From Planctomycetota bacterium (GTDB taxonomy: Bacteria; Planctomycetota; Planctomycetia; Pirellulales; Pirellulaceae), in NCBI GenBank assembly GCA_026692885.1, contig JAPLNJ010000561.1, positions 1 through 13,860 on the forward strand: a stretch of 13,860 bases of DNA, written 5' to 3'. Below are positions 1 to 7,642 of the stretch, piece after piece; positions within the stretch are counted from its first letter, which is position 1; every line of letters begins with the position of its first letter. The notes below the pieces were generated by a model that saw only the letters and a list, made by a program, of their open reading frames with translations, made no database searches and was not told where the DNA came from. The position numbers and the translations under genes were made by a program.

Positions 1-1548
1 GGCGAACACGCCACGCTGGTCACCAGGTCCGCATCCGTCCCAGGCGATCAGGAACTGGCCGGTGTCGGCCAACGCCACGGACGGAGACTGCTGCGCCTCG
101 CGCGTGGTGGTGTTGACGCGAAACACGTCGCCTTGCACGGCCTCGGTCGAATCGTAGCGGCGGGCCCAGACACCGTCCTCGTCGATCGGGCCTTTGCCGC
201 TGAACGTGACGACGTAGACGCCGGACGCGTTGGTGGCGATGGCCGGGACCCGCCGTCCGTCGTCTGGAGACGCGGGATGAGCGTGTTGACTAACTGCTCG
301 CTGACGAGGCAGACGAGCTGAGTGGGGGACTCGCCTTCGAGCGACCCCACGGCCAACGAGTAGTCCCCGCCAATCGGGGCGGCTGCCGTTGCCTGCGCTT
401 CGCCGACGGCAGACGCAAAGATCGAGGCTTCGGTGTTCAAGGCCGCAATCACCTGTAACACGTCCAAAGCCGAGACTTGGTCGTCGCCGCTGACGTCCCA
501 GAAGTATTCGGTGGCAGTGCTGCCCGTCCACAGTCCGGATAGCGCTCGCGGTCCGAGCCGGTTGACGTTGTTGATCAGCAGCAAAGCATCCAAGGGGGTC
601 TGGCGACCGTCTCCGTTGACATCGGATGGTTCCAGCGAGTTCTGCCAGCCGGCGAAGTTGACCAGGCCGCGCGAACGGCCAGCCACGAAATCCAGCTCGA
701 CGTTGTCCTGGCCCACGCGGACGTTGGCTGCCGCCGCGGGCAGGCCGGACCCGGTGGCGGTGACGTGGTGCGTGCCTGGAGTGACCGGCAGCGACCAACC
801 GCCGGCCGCGTTGGTGGTCGTGGTCAGTCCACCGGCGGTGATGGTGACGCCCGCTAAGCCCTCGCCCAGGTCGTATTGCCCATTCTGGTTCGCATCGTTG
901 AAGACTACACCGGTCAGGAACGGGGCGGCCGGCTCTCGGCGAGCCGTCTCCACGGCCCAGTAGTTGCCGAACGTCGCGGTCGTGCTGAACGCCGTGCCCA
1001 CGCCAATCTCGCGGTTGGCGGCGAAGGCCTCGTCGATCCCCAACAACTGACGCCGATGGATTAGGGACGACTCATCGGCGTCGGTCAGCAGCGTCTTGAG
1101 CGGCACGTCCCCGGTCGTGTAGTTGGTGCCGGCCGCCAGTGACTCGATGAAGTTGGCCGCGTTTGGCCAATCAGCCGGCAGCGTGTAGCCAGCCTCGCGC
1201 ACCAGTTGGTTGGGCCATTTGCCGGTCACGGTGCTCTGGTGTTGAAAGTAGTTGTATTGGGCCAGTTCGTCGGCTCGTGCGGTCGCAGCAGTGGACAGCA
1301 TGTCGTTCAGGGCCAGCGGCGGGCGCGCGGCGACCTGCAACAGATCGGCCGACAGGCCAAAGTCGCGAGCGAATTTCGCGGGATCATGCTGCGCCAGATT
1401 CAGCAGGTAGACGAAGCTCCTGCGATTCGGACGATCCCGACAGCATCACCCGCTCTTCAAGACGCTCGTAAAGCGGGCGATGCGATCTGCGTCCAGATAG
1501 ACCCCAAACCGCAGACCGGGAACCACGACCACGTTTCTTGCGGGACAT
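1..1548 (-). pseudogene. Secreted CAP/SCP-domain, dockerin-type protein, frameshifted and partial
   Basis: The gene runs off the left edge. I start it at ATG 1548 (MSRKKRGRG), which has a GGAG ribosome site about 9 bases upstream. A basic N-terminus leads to LEERVMLSG, the motif planctomycetes place at the start of exported proteins. In order follow a CAP/SCP domain (about 1428-935; QHQSTVTGKWPNQLVREAGY, HRRQLLGID), an SdrD-B/carboxypeptidase-regulatory-like beta domain (about 926-693; GVVFNDANQNGQYDLGEGLAGV), a dockerin I-like pair of calcium loops (about 635-432; DVNGDGRQTPLDALLLIN and DVSGDDQVSALDVLQVI), and a beta-repeat region to the edge. The frame breaks twice: near 1416 an extra base separates LSGSSESQE from FVYLLNLAQHDPAKFARDFG, and near 250-262 the frame shifts into AIATNASGVYVVTFSGKG. 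Such proteins are usually secreted and large. Two frameshifts suggest decay, but sequencing error is possible. Confidence 0.8.
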
Positions 1549-1800
1549 GCGAATTCTCCAAACGGGAAAGCTGAGCCGCGGGTAGGTCTCACGGCGGCGG
1601 CGAAACCATGCGCAGGACGGGTTCTGCAACAGGCTTAGCGAGTACCGCCGACAAGAGGAATGGCGGGTAGTGTACCAACACGCCATACGGCGTGCAAAGC
1701 ATTGCGCTGCGATCTGCGACTTTGTGTTGCCGCCAGCACCAAACGGTTATTGGGGCGATTCGCGTAAAGAATGAGATTTTATGGTTCTGTGAATTGGATG
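1549..1800. other. Non-coding upstream region of the CAP/dockerin gene
   Basis: No coding sequence is convincing here: the open frames on either strand have no family signature and overlap repeats further left. The stretch must hold the promoter of the minus-strand CAP/dockerin gene, but I see no clear -35/-10 pair. Confidence 0.4.
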
Positions 1801-1862
1801 CCACGGGCTTGCCCCGTGGAGGCTCACGTTCGCAGCTAAACGACGCGCTCACCCGCGTCGTT
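1801..1862. repeat. Two adjacent small palindromes
   Basis: CCACGGG (1801-1807) pairs with CCCGTGG (1813-1819) around CTTGC. AACGACGCG (1839-1847) pairs perfectly with CGCGTCGTT (1854-1862) around a 6-base loop. They are intergenic and not followed by a T run, so they look like dispersed palindromes rather than terminators. Confidence 0.6.
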
Positions 1863-1869
1863 ATCCACA

Positions 1870-1942
1870 AGTTTTCGCTCTGATAGGGGCGGCCACATAG
1901 CCGCTTAAGTTTTCGCCCCGATAGGGGCAGCCACATAGCAGC
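1870..1942. repeat. Imperfect 35-bp tandem duplication at the end of repeat copy A
   Basis: 1870-1904 and 1908-1942 are near-identical direct repeats with a 38-bp period: both read AGTTTTCGC, then GATAGGGGC, then GCCACATAG. The second unit is the end of structured-repeat copy A, so the end of that element has been partly duplicated. Confidence 0.7.
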
Positions 1943-2036
1943 CCAGGGCTGAGCGGAGCGGCGTTAGCCGCGTAGCGCCGCCCTGGGTTAGGGGAGTATC
2001 AGGAACTCTAGCCCTGAAGGGGCGAAACAAGCCTTG
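1908..2036 (-). repeat. Structured dispersed repeat, copy A
   Basis: Reverse-complemented, this stretch matches copy C (10410-10539): both begin CAAGGCTTGTTTCGCCCC, pass through TTCAGGGCT, then AACCCAGGGCGGCGCTACGC, and end in a GGGGCGAAAA-type motif. It contains three nested stems: GCCCTGAAGGGGC, a central CCCAGGGC...GCCCTGGG, and GCCCCGATAGGGGC. There is no coding content. It is likely a non-autonomous repeat; its mode of spread is unknown. Confidence 0.7.
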
Positions 2037-2074
2037 TCGCATCTGACGAGCGATGCGTGTGGGATGAACCGATT

Positions 2075-2190
2075 TGTTTCGCCCTTTCAGGGCTACGGTG
2101 CTGAATCGATAACGCACCCAGGGCGTCGCTCTGCGGCTGTCGCCGCGACGCTCTGCCCTGGGCTGATTTGTTAATGCCCCTTTGGGGCGG
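2075..2190 (+). repeat. Structured dispersed repeat, copy B
   Basis: It lies in the opposite orientation to copy A, 38 bases away. It shares the opening TTTCGCCCTTTCAGGGCT and the end GGCTGATTTGTTAATGCCCC with copy C. Its centre differs in sequence but keeps the stem: CCCAGGGCGTCGC pairs with GCGACGCTCTGCCCTGGG. Conservation of the stem rather than the sequence suggests selection on structure. Confidence 0.7.
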
Positions 2191-2276
2191 AAGAGTTGTA
2201 AATAACGACGAGGGGCAAGCCGGGGGCATTCGTTAAATGCCAAAGTGAATGCCAACACCTGAAAAAACCGTTTGCC

Positions 2277-2410
2277 CCTAGTGCGTCCTCAGGGCTAGAA
2301 AGTGGGGGTAAGCATCCTGCTTGCCTTTCGATCCATCGCGTCAAACGCAAGCTGGAAACTTACGCCACCGCATCGATCACCCCGAGATTATGCCTTGACG
2401 ACGCACTAGG
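2277..2410. repeat. 134-bp foldback / MITE-like element
   Basis: The ends are inverted repeats: CCTAGTGCGTCCTCAGGGC (2277-2295) against the reverse complement of the right end, which reads CCTAGTGCGTCGTCAAGGC, two mismatches in 19. A second inner pair, 2302-2324 and 2347-2368, matches imperfectly (GTGG, GTAAG, TCC, GCTTGC shared). If the element proper begins at GTGCGTC, both sides are flanked by TA, as expected for IS630/Tc1-mariner-type insertion; that link is inference. There is no coding content. Confidence 0.65.
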
Positions 2411-2441
2411 ATTTTTCGGTGCAACTCGCGATCCGCTCGCC

Positions 2442-3674
2442 TTAGCAGCGCAACAGTTCCTGCACCTGCTTCACCCGCTGCCGCAACTGACGCACGACGA
2501 CCGCCAGGTTCGCTCCGTCGGCCAAGACGGTAACCACAGGTTGGTTGCGCGCGATCTGAACGCCCACTGCCGGAATGTCGGCAACGGACGGCCACACCGA
2601 ACCGGCGTTCGCTTCGTCGGCCAGCACGTTGAACTCCGGGGGGATGCGGATGTCGCGGCGAGCATAGATGATTTGCTTGCCACAATGACAGATCGGCGTG
2701 GCGGGCTGCGTAGCGGGCAGCTCGCCCCAGCAACAGGCGTGGACGTGGATTCGGATGGCCTGGACGCCCAACGCTCGTTCGAGGATCTCCACCGAGGCTG
2801 TGTAGCGCGGATTAACCTCCACCGGCCACACCGTCTGATCCGCGATGATCGCGTCCACCCCGAACAGCCCGGTCAACGCAAAACTCGAAGCGAGACAATC
2901 GCCGACAAGCCGCAGCGAGGCCTCGATGGAAGGATCGAGCTTCTGCGGTCCCCCGGATCCCGAATAGCGGAACCCCCCGGCGCCGGCCCAATGGGTTCCG
3001 GCCCATTGGTGCGTGGTGCCCAGCAGTACGGCTCGCCCTGCTGCCGCCACAAAGACAGCGCCGCAGACTCCGGCCCCGGCGATGAATCGCTGGTAGTAGT
3101 TGGCTGACACGCCAAGTTGGGAGGGGGAGACGCTCGTCGAGTCGTGCGCAGCCCGTGGTTCGGCACGCGCCTCGCTCGCCTCTTCCTGGGGCACCTTCGG
3201 GCCAACTTCGAACCGCGTGATCCGGTCGCCCCCACAGGAGTGAAAGGGCTTGCAAAGCCATGTTCCCGATCCGCAGGTCGCGCCGGATCGGGCGACCTCA
3301 GGAACCGGCAAGCCAGCCGCCTGAAGCGCTGCCTCCACTTGAAACGGATCCCGGACGCGGCGCAGCACTGCGCCGCGGTTTCCATACAGTGTGCGATGGG
3401 CCGCGATCCGATCTACCAAGGCCGGCTGATTTTCGATCGCCCCGGTATACATCCAGGGGGCATCGGGAAAGCTGCGGGCTGCCCGTTCCAGGCCGCACGG
3501 ATAGTCGCGGACCAGGCGTGTCTGTCGGCAGACGGCCAGGTCCCTATCGCCGAACATGTCGGCGGCCAGCGGCTCGTACCCAGCACGCTGGGCGGACCAG
3601 GCCGCGGCGCGGGCGCTGGCGCCCAGAATCAGCAACGACTCCGACGTGGGTACTGGGGTGGAGGGTGCTTGCAT
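2442..3674 (-). CDS. ATP-grasp protein of tetrahydromethanopterin-linked C1 metabolism (putative)
   Basis: A 410-residue ATP-grasp ligase-like protein. The N-terminus is a nucleotide-binding-like lobe (LLILGASARAAAWSAQRAGY, residues 14-33). The ATP-grasp core follows: KPFHSCGGDRI (142-152), YYQRFIAGAGVCGAVF (193-208), and the metal-binding signature VEVNPRYTASVEILER (285-300). It resembles the ATP-dependent carboligase-like family that often sits in planctomycete and methylotroph H4MPT gene sets. The substrate is unknown; a role in cofactor biosynthesis or modification is the usual suggestion. I chose ATG 3674; a TTG three codons upstream is also open, and neither has a good Shine-Dalgarno. 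Divergence from fae, 69 bp apart, supports the C1 link. No signal peptide or membrane segment is seen, so it is probably cytosolic. Confidence 0.8.
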   Translation of the reverse strand: MQAPSTPVPTSESLLILGASARAAAWSAQRAGYEPLAADMFGDRDLAVCRQTRLVRDYPCGLERAARSFPDAPWMYTGAIENQPALVDRIAAHRTLYGNRGAVLRRVRDPFQVEAALQAAGLPVPEVARSGATCGSGTWLCKPFHSCGGDRITRFEVGPKVPQEEASEARAEPRAAHDSTSVSPSQLGVSANYYQRFIAGAGVCGAVFVAAAGRAVLLGTTHQWAGTHWAGAGGFRYSGSGGPQKLDPSIEASLRLVGDCLASSFALTGLFGVDAIIADQTVWPVEVNPRYTASVEILERALGVQAIRIHVHACCWGELPATQPATPICHCGKQIIYARRDIRIPPEFNVLADEANAGSVWPSVADIPAVGVQIARNQPVVTVLADGANLAVVVRQLRQRVKQVQELLRC

Positions 3675-3743
3675 TTGTCCCAAGGTCTGTTAAGTTCTGG
3701 TATACGTTTTGGCTTGCTTGTTTGTAACAACGGAGAGTGATTC
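3675..3743. promoter_or_regulatory. Divergent intergenic region of the ATP-grasp gene and fae
   Basis: This 69-bp gap must carry the start signals of both genes. TATACG at 3701-3706 is a possible -10 for fae, with no well-spaced -35. A small palindrome TTGTT-TGT-AACAA (3718-3730) lies between it and the fae ribosome site GGAGAG (3732-3737), which is well placed for ATG 3744. The palindrome could be an operator or chance. Confidence 0.35.
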
Positions 3744-4241
3744 ATGTCGATGTATATTGGGGAAGCTTTGGCTGGCGAAGGCAACGAAATCGCCCATATC
3801 GACTTACTGATTGGCAACAAGGAAGGCCCTGTGGGTGTGGCGTTTGCCAACGCGTTGGCCGGTCAGAGCGAAGGCCACACGAATCTGTTAGCCGTCCTGA
3901 CGCCGAACCTCGCGGTGAAGCCCGCCACGGTGCTGATCACCAAGGTCACCATCAAGGGCATGAAGCAGGCGGTGCAGATGTTCGGCCCGGCTCAGGCCGC
4001 CGTGGCCAAGGCGGTCGCCGATTCCGTCGCGGACGGGGTGATCCCCAAGGATCAGTGCGAAGATCTCGTGATCGTCTGTGGCGTGTTCATTCACCCGGCG
4101 GCCGAAGTCGACAAGAAAATCTACGACTACAACTACGCGGCGACCAAGCAGGCCATCGCCAGCGCCATGTCCGGCCGGCCCACCGCGGACGAAATGGTGT
4201 CGGGCAAGGACACGGCCAAGCATCCGTACCAGGGATTCTAA
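3744..4241 (+). CDS. fae: Formaldehyde-activating enzyme
   Basis: A 165-residue protein, the usual length for stand-alone Fae. It speeds the condensation of formaldehyde with tetrahydromethanopterin to methylene-H4MPT in the cytosol, the entry to H4MPT-dependent formaldehyde oxidation and detoxification. Recognisable segments are YIGEALAGEGNEIAHIDLLI at the N-terminus, with the conserved histidine (H18) of the active site, then GPVGVAFANALAGQSEGHTN and the closing KDTAKHPYQGF. A GGAGAG ribosome site sits 6 bases before ATG 3744. The gene diverges from the ATP-grasp gene and converges on the sigma-factor gene with stop codons directly abutting (TAA ends at 4241, the opposing stop begins at 4242). 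The other H4MPT genes (mch, ftr/fhc, mtd) are not in the window. I see no truncation or frameshift. Confidence 0.95.
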   Translation: MSMYIGEALAGEGNEIAHIDLLIGNKEGPVGVAFANALAGQSEGHTNLLAVLTPNLAVKPATVLITKVTIKGMKQAVQMFGPAQAAVAKAVADSVADGVIPKDQCEDLVIVCGVFIHPAAEVDKKIYDYNYAATKQAIASAMSGRPTADEMVSGKDTAKHPYQGF

Positions 4242-5204
4242 TTATTCGGCGGCGCAATCGGCAGCCATCTTCTGCAGCTTATCCACCGCGCGCTGTTCCA
4301 ATTGCCGAACCCGTTCCTTGGAGATTCCCAGGCGATCGGCCAGGCTCTGGAACGTCCGCACTTTGCGATGCGCGCCCAGCGCGAACCGCGAGCGGATGAT
4401 GAACTGCTCGCGTCGATCAAGTTGGTCCAGCATCCCGGCCATCTGGTTTCGGAGCCGAGTCCACGTCTGCTCGCTGAACCAACCAGCGTTGCGCTCGTCC
4501 GCTACGTCGAACAAGACCTCGTCCGAACCTGGCTCGAACCGGGAGTTCTCCTTGTGCCGGTCCATGATCGTCCGGTAGGCATTGCGGGCGATGGCCCTGT
4601 AGGCGTATGTGCTGAACCGGAAGCCGCGGTCGTAATCGAATTTATCGACCGCGTGCATTAGCGACATTGCGCCGTCGCTAAGCATATCGTCAAACGAATG
4701 CTGCGGACCGACGAACTTCTTCACGATCGAAATGACCAGTCGCATGTTGGCGCGGATGATTCGGTCGCGGACAGTCGAAGCTTCCTCCAGCAAACGCTCC
4801 GCCTCGTGCAAGATTTTCGCGTTTGGCTTGTCAGGATTCAATTGCGATCGGAGTACGTTGGCCTGGAACTTCAAATAGTTCATCCGCCGGAAAAGCTCGA
4901 CCTCGGCTGCGGCCGACAGCAATTCCGATTCGCAGAGTCGCGCCAGGTGTGCCGGCAGATCCCGCGGCAACTTGGACGCTGACGTCGCCTTTTCCGCATC
5001 GAGCGGCTGCCCCAAGATTCGCGATTGCGACCTCGCGTCGCGGAAGGACCGATTCGGGATGAAATCGATTTCACAATTCAGGAACTTGCGGGTTCGTTGC
5101 TGCAATTCAGACGGCAGCTTTCGTGGAGCCGCTTTCGGGCGAATTGCGGCCTTCGCGGTCACGCGACGTTTGGGTTGCCTCTTCTTCAGCGTTGCGACAG
5201 ACAT
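4242..5204 (-). CDS. RNA polymerase sigma-70 family factor, planctomycete type
   Basis: 320 residues from ATG 5204 (MSVATLKKR); GGAG lies 6 bases upstream, so I prefer it to the ATGs at 5216-5219. The first ~45 residues are strongly basic (KKRQPKRRVTAKAAIRPK). Next comes a region-1.2-like helix (LLSAAAEVELFRRMNYLKF, about 95-113), then region 2 (RANMRLVISIVKKFV at 151-165 and FDYDRGFRFSTYAYRAIAR at 189-207, the core-binding and -10-melting helices), and region 4 with its helix-turn-helix (FQSLADRLGISKERVRQLEQ, 285-304). Region 3 is short or degenerate. It directs promoter recognition; which genes it controls cannot be read from the sequence. It resembles primary/stress-type factors more than ECF factors. 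It converges on fae without any gap. Confidence 0.9.
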   Translation of the reverse strand: MSVATLKKRQPKRRVTAKAAIRPKAAPRKLPSELQQRTRKFLNCEIDFIPNRSFRDARSQSRILGQPLDAEKATSASKLPRDLPAHLARLCESELLSAAAEVELFRRMNYLKFQANVLRSQLNPDKPNAKILHEAERLLEEASTVRDRIIRANMRLVISIVKKFVGPQHSFDDMLSDGAMSLMHAVDKFDYDRGFRFSTYAYRAIARNAYRTIMDRHKENSRFEPGSDEVLFDVADERNAGWFSEQTWTRLRNQMAGMLDQLDRREQFIIRSRFALGAHRKVRTFQSLADRLGISKERVRQLEQRAVDKLQKMAADCAAE

Positions 5205-5528
5205 GGGGTGCTCCATCAAACTCGGCGGTATTCAAAAAGTCCGTTAAGGCACGACTTGCTCAAACGCACGCGACCGAATTTTGAAAGCCATCCGCTCGCG
5301 GCAAATTCGTTCAGTCACTTAAACCGCGAGCCTCGCCGGGACATAACTCGCAAAATTCAGAGAATAGTCGCGAAAGAAACGGCGATCGCAAACCTCGTAC
5401 TGAAAGCGACTTACGTGAATTCAGTAGAAGTTTACGCCGCGTTTCTCCCGCGGTGACAACTTGTCCGGATGCCGGTAGCGGCTATCGGCCGCAAGTCGGG
5501 AGAAGGAGTGGGGCCGCAAGGCCGGCGG
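5205..5528. other. Non-coding gap between the sigma factor and phosphofructokinase genes
   Basis: No supported gene. The right part is the 3' end of the phosphofructokinase gene and has small hairpins (GCGGC-TATCG-GCCGC at 5478-5492 and GGCC-GCAA-GGCC near 5514-5525) that could aid termination of that minus-strand gene, but neither has a T run. The left part must hold the sigma-factor promoter; no consensus element is convincing. Confidence 0.4.
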
Positions 5529-6824
5529 TCACCACCGTGGTTGGCCGGTGGCGCTGAGCACGCCGGTCCACAAGTCGCTGTGGCGATCCAGGCGTTTCTT
5601 GGTGGCCGTCGCCGTGCCGATCGGGACGTGAATCAACTCGGTATTCCAGTAGCCGATCAACACGTCGGTGCGGCCCGCCATCGCGGCATGCACCGCGTTG
5701 CGGCCCATCTGATTGGCAAGGATCCGGTCCCAGGTGTTGGCCGGCACGCTTCGAATGAGATAACTGGGATCAATGTACTTGATGTTTACCGGGACGCCGA
5801 TTTCGTGGAAGAAGGCCTGAATGCGGTCGCGGAGGTAGGGGCCGATATCGTTGTACGTGACGTTTCCCGACGCATCGCGCGCCGTCGGGTCAGCGGCGAA
5901 CAGATGCTGTCCCGCGCCCTCGGCCACCACGATCAAGGCATGCTGCCGCGCGGCCAGACGTCGCTGCAACGCGGCCAGCAAGCCGTGCTCACCCTCCAGA
6001 GGAAACGGCATCTCCGGGACCAGCACGAAGTTCGCTTCGTCGCTGGCCAATGCGGCTCCGGCAGCAATGAAACCCGCATCACGCCCCATCAACTTGACAA
6101 TCGCAATGCCGTTCGGGGCGCCGCAGGCCTCGACATGAGCGCCTCGTAAAGCCTCCTCCGCCTTCTCCAACGCGGTCAAGTAGCCGAATGTCATCTGCAC
6201 GAAGGGAATGTCGTTGTCGATCGTCTTCGGGATGCCGACAATCGCTTTCGCCAGGCCTCGCCGAGCGACCTCTTCGTAGATTGCATGGGCCCCCCGCTGC
6301 GTGCCATCGCCGCCCAGGCAGAACAGGATATCCAGCTTAGCACTTTCCAAGAAGTCGACGACCACTCGAGGATCCTGCGGACCGCGAGACGTTCCCAGCA
6401 CCGTGCCGCCCAACGTGTGGATCTCGGCGACCGACGACGCTGTCAGCTCGACCGGGGTCAGTCCCTGGGCTGGATTCAAACCCGCATAGCCATGGCGGAT
6501 CCCCAGCACTCGCCGCACGCCATAGTTGTACGTCAGTTCCGCGTATACAGACCGGATGACGTTGTTCAGGCCCGGACAGAGGCCGCCGCACGTGACCACA
6601 GCGGCCGAGGTCTCCGCAGGGTCAAAGTAGAGCCATTCCCGCGGGCCGGCTTCCTCCAAGGTCAAGTCCGATTCCTGCGGTACGGTCTGCGGGCCCACCT
6701 TGTGCTGGTATCGGATCCGATCGCCCACTTCGACGAATGCCACATGCTTGGCGCCTTTGAGCGGGGACAAACGCCGGCATTCGCCGAGCAACGTCACTTG
6801 TAGATCTTCCTGTCGGAGCACCAT
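5529..6824 (-). CDS. pfkA: 6-phosphofructokinase, ATP-type by active-site residue
   Basis: A 431-residue phosphofructokinase that phosphorylates fructose 6-phosphate in the cytosol, the committed step of glycolysis. Motifs in order: GGLCPGLNNVIR (80-91, phosphoryl donor loop), GGDGTQRGA (171-179), PKTIDNDIPF (199-208, catalytic base D203), MGRDAGF (246-252). Glycine in GGDGT, instead of the aspartate of PPi-dependent enzymes, predicts ATP as donor; the lysine of PKTIDND is otherwise typical of the PPi/long-chain clade. This G/K pair is known in plant and trypanosomatid ATP enzymes. I start at ATG 6824, which has AGGAG 5-9 bases upstream; the open frame extends to 7142 but that extension crosses the repeat at 6839-6902 and the upstream gene. 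The ~90-residue N-terminal extension fits this clade. Confidence 0.9.
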   Translation of the reverse strand: MVLRQEDLQVTLLGECRRLSPLKGAKHVAFVEVGDRIRYQHKVGPQTVPQESDLTLEEAGPREWLYFDPAETSAAVVTCGGLCPGLNNVIRSVYAELTYNYGVRRVLGIRHGYAGLNPAQGLTPVELTASSVAEIHTLGGTVLGTSRGPQDPRVVVDFLESAKLDILFCLGGDGTQRGAHAIYEEVARRGLAKAIVGIPKTIDNDIPFVQMTFGYLTALEKAEEALRGAHVEACGAPNGIAIVKLMGRDAGFIAAGAALASDEANFVLVPEMPFPLEGEHGLLAALQRRLAARQHALIVVAEGAGQHLFAADPTARDASGNVTYNDIGPYLRDRIQAFFHEIGVPVNIKYIDPSYLIRSVPANTWDRILANQMGRNAVHAAMAGRTDVLIGYWNTELIHVPIGTATATKKRLDRHSDLWTGVLSATGQPRW

Positions 6825-6838
6825 TCTCTCCTCGTCAT

Positions 6839-6902
6839 GTAGGTCAGGCTTTCCAGCCTGACGCGAACAACCACGTAGGTCAGGCTGGAAAGCCTGACCT
6901 AC
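6839..6902. repeat. Paired inverted repeats between two minus-strand genes
   Basis: The right unit is a perfect hairpin: GTAGGTCAGGCT (6875-6886), loop GGAA, AGCCTGACCTAC (6891-6902). The left unit (6839-6862) is the same sequence in reverse orientation with loop TTCC, so the two units also pair with each other. This GTCAGGCT...AGCCTGAC type is common in planctomycete intergenic DNA. On the minus strand the right unit provides the TAG that ends the upstream gene (6899-6901). It may act in mRNA stability or termination between the two genes; that is inference. Confidence 0.8.
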
Positions 6903-7642
6903 TTCATGGCGATCGCCTGCTGCAGCGGCCGCAACACGCTGTCGGCGATATAACCATCCACCAGCTCCAAGCAGGTTTCGGCCAGTTGCCGCATAGCCGA
7001 CACATAGGTCTCGCCGGGATCCAAGCTGCCGTATCGGCGGGTCGTCAAGTAGACGCTCAATTGTTCCTCGGGGAAATCTCCCGTCCGCACGTGATAGGCG
7101 GTCGTGCGGGGTTCTATGCTCAACCGGCACTGGGTGCGGCAATCCGCATCCAAGGATAATTGCAGGCCCAGTTCGCTACCCAACACCGTGGCTCCCGGCA
7201 GGTCGGCCAGCCGCTCCAACGCCGGGGCGATCCCCAGCACCTCGACCAGCAATTCGTTGTGGTTCCCGCGATACATGAAATCGAAACCGAACATGACGTT
7301 CAGCGATTCACAATCCAAGGGGCTGACGCTCAGGCAATACGGGGCCAGCTCCAGCGCCAGTTCATGCTGACGCAGGGCTTCCTCCACCGTCGCGGGATTC
7401 ACGTGTCCGGAAGAGATCCGCCGGGCTTCGATGGCCGCCCAGCGATACGCGCCGCGATCCTTCTCCTCCTCCAACACGAACTCGCCCCGTTCACGGCAAT
7501 AGAAATTCCGCATCGAAGGATACCGCTTCTGCAGCTGTTCGAAGAAGTGCAGCACCGTCTCACGACTCTGCGGCAAGTCCATCTCGGTGTTGAGATCCAA
7601 GTTGATGTAGTAGTCGTCACTCAGCCCCTGGTAATGCCCCAT
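6899..7642 (-). CDS. Conserved planctomycete-type hypothetical protein
   Basis: 247 residues from ATG 7642 (MGHYQGLSDDYYINLDLNTE), with AGGAG 8 bases upstream; the open frame extends 23 codons further but lacks such a site. I do not recognise a named domain. The protein is acidic, mixed alpha/beta in look, without signal peptide or membrane segment. Features seen: an N-terminal DDYYINLDLNTEMDLP stretch, FYCRERGEFVLEEEKDRGAYRW (split by no gap), a central FGFDFMYRGNHNELLVEVLG, and CRLSIEPRTTAYHVRTGDFP. These read as a coherent folded protein rather than a chance frame. It lies upstream of the phosphofructokinase gene on the same strand, 74 bp away across the inverted repeats, so cotranscription is possible. 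Its stop codon is contributed by the repeat. Confidence 0.75.
   Translation of the reverse strand: MGHYQGLSDDYYINLDLNTEMDLPQSRETVLHFFEQLQKRYPSMRNFYCRERGEFVLEEEKDRGAYRWAAIEARRISSGHVNPATVEEALRQHELALELAPYCLSVSPLDCESLNVMFGFDFMYRGNHNELLVEVLGIAPALERLADLPGATVLGSELGLQLSLDADCRTQCRLSIEPRTTAYHVRTGDFPEEQLSVYLTTRRYGSLDPGETYVSAMRQLAETCLELVDGYIADSVLRPLQQAIAMK

Noticed and set aside
1905..2258. Open frames of 117 and 73 residues on the minus strand
   Set aside because: They lie inside the structured repeats A and B; the peptides reflect repeat sequence and show no family signature.
2541..3740. Plus-strand open frames opposite the ATP-grasp gene
   Set aside because: Antisense shadows of a well-supported gene in GC-rich DNA; no motif in the translations.
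5478..5525. Rho-independent terminator of the phosphofructokinase gene
   Set aside because: The stems are only 4-5 bp and no T run follows on the minus strand.
6825..7142. Upstream extension of phosphofructokinase to 7142
   Set aside because: The extension runs through the inverted repeats and overlaps the neighbouring gene; ATG 6824 has a good ribosome site.
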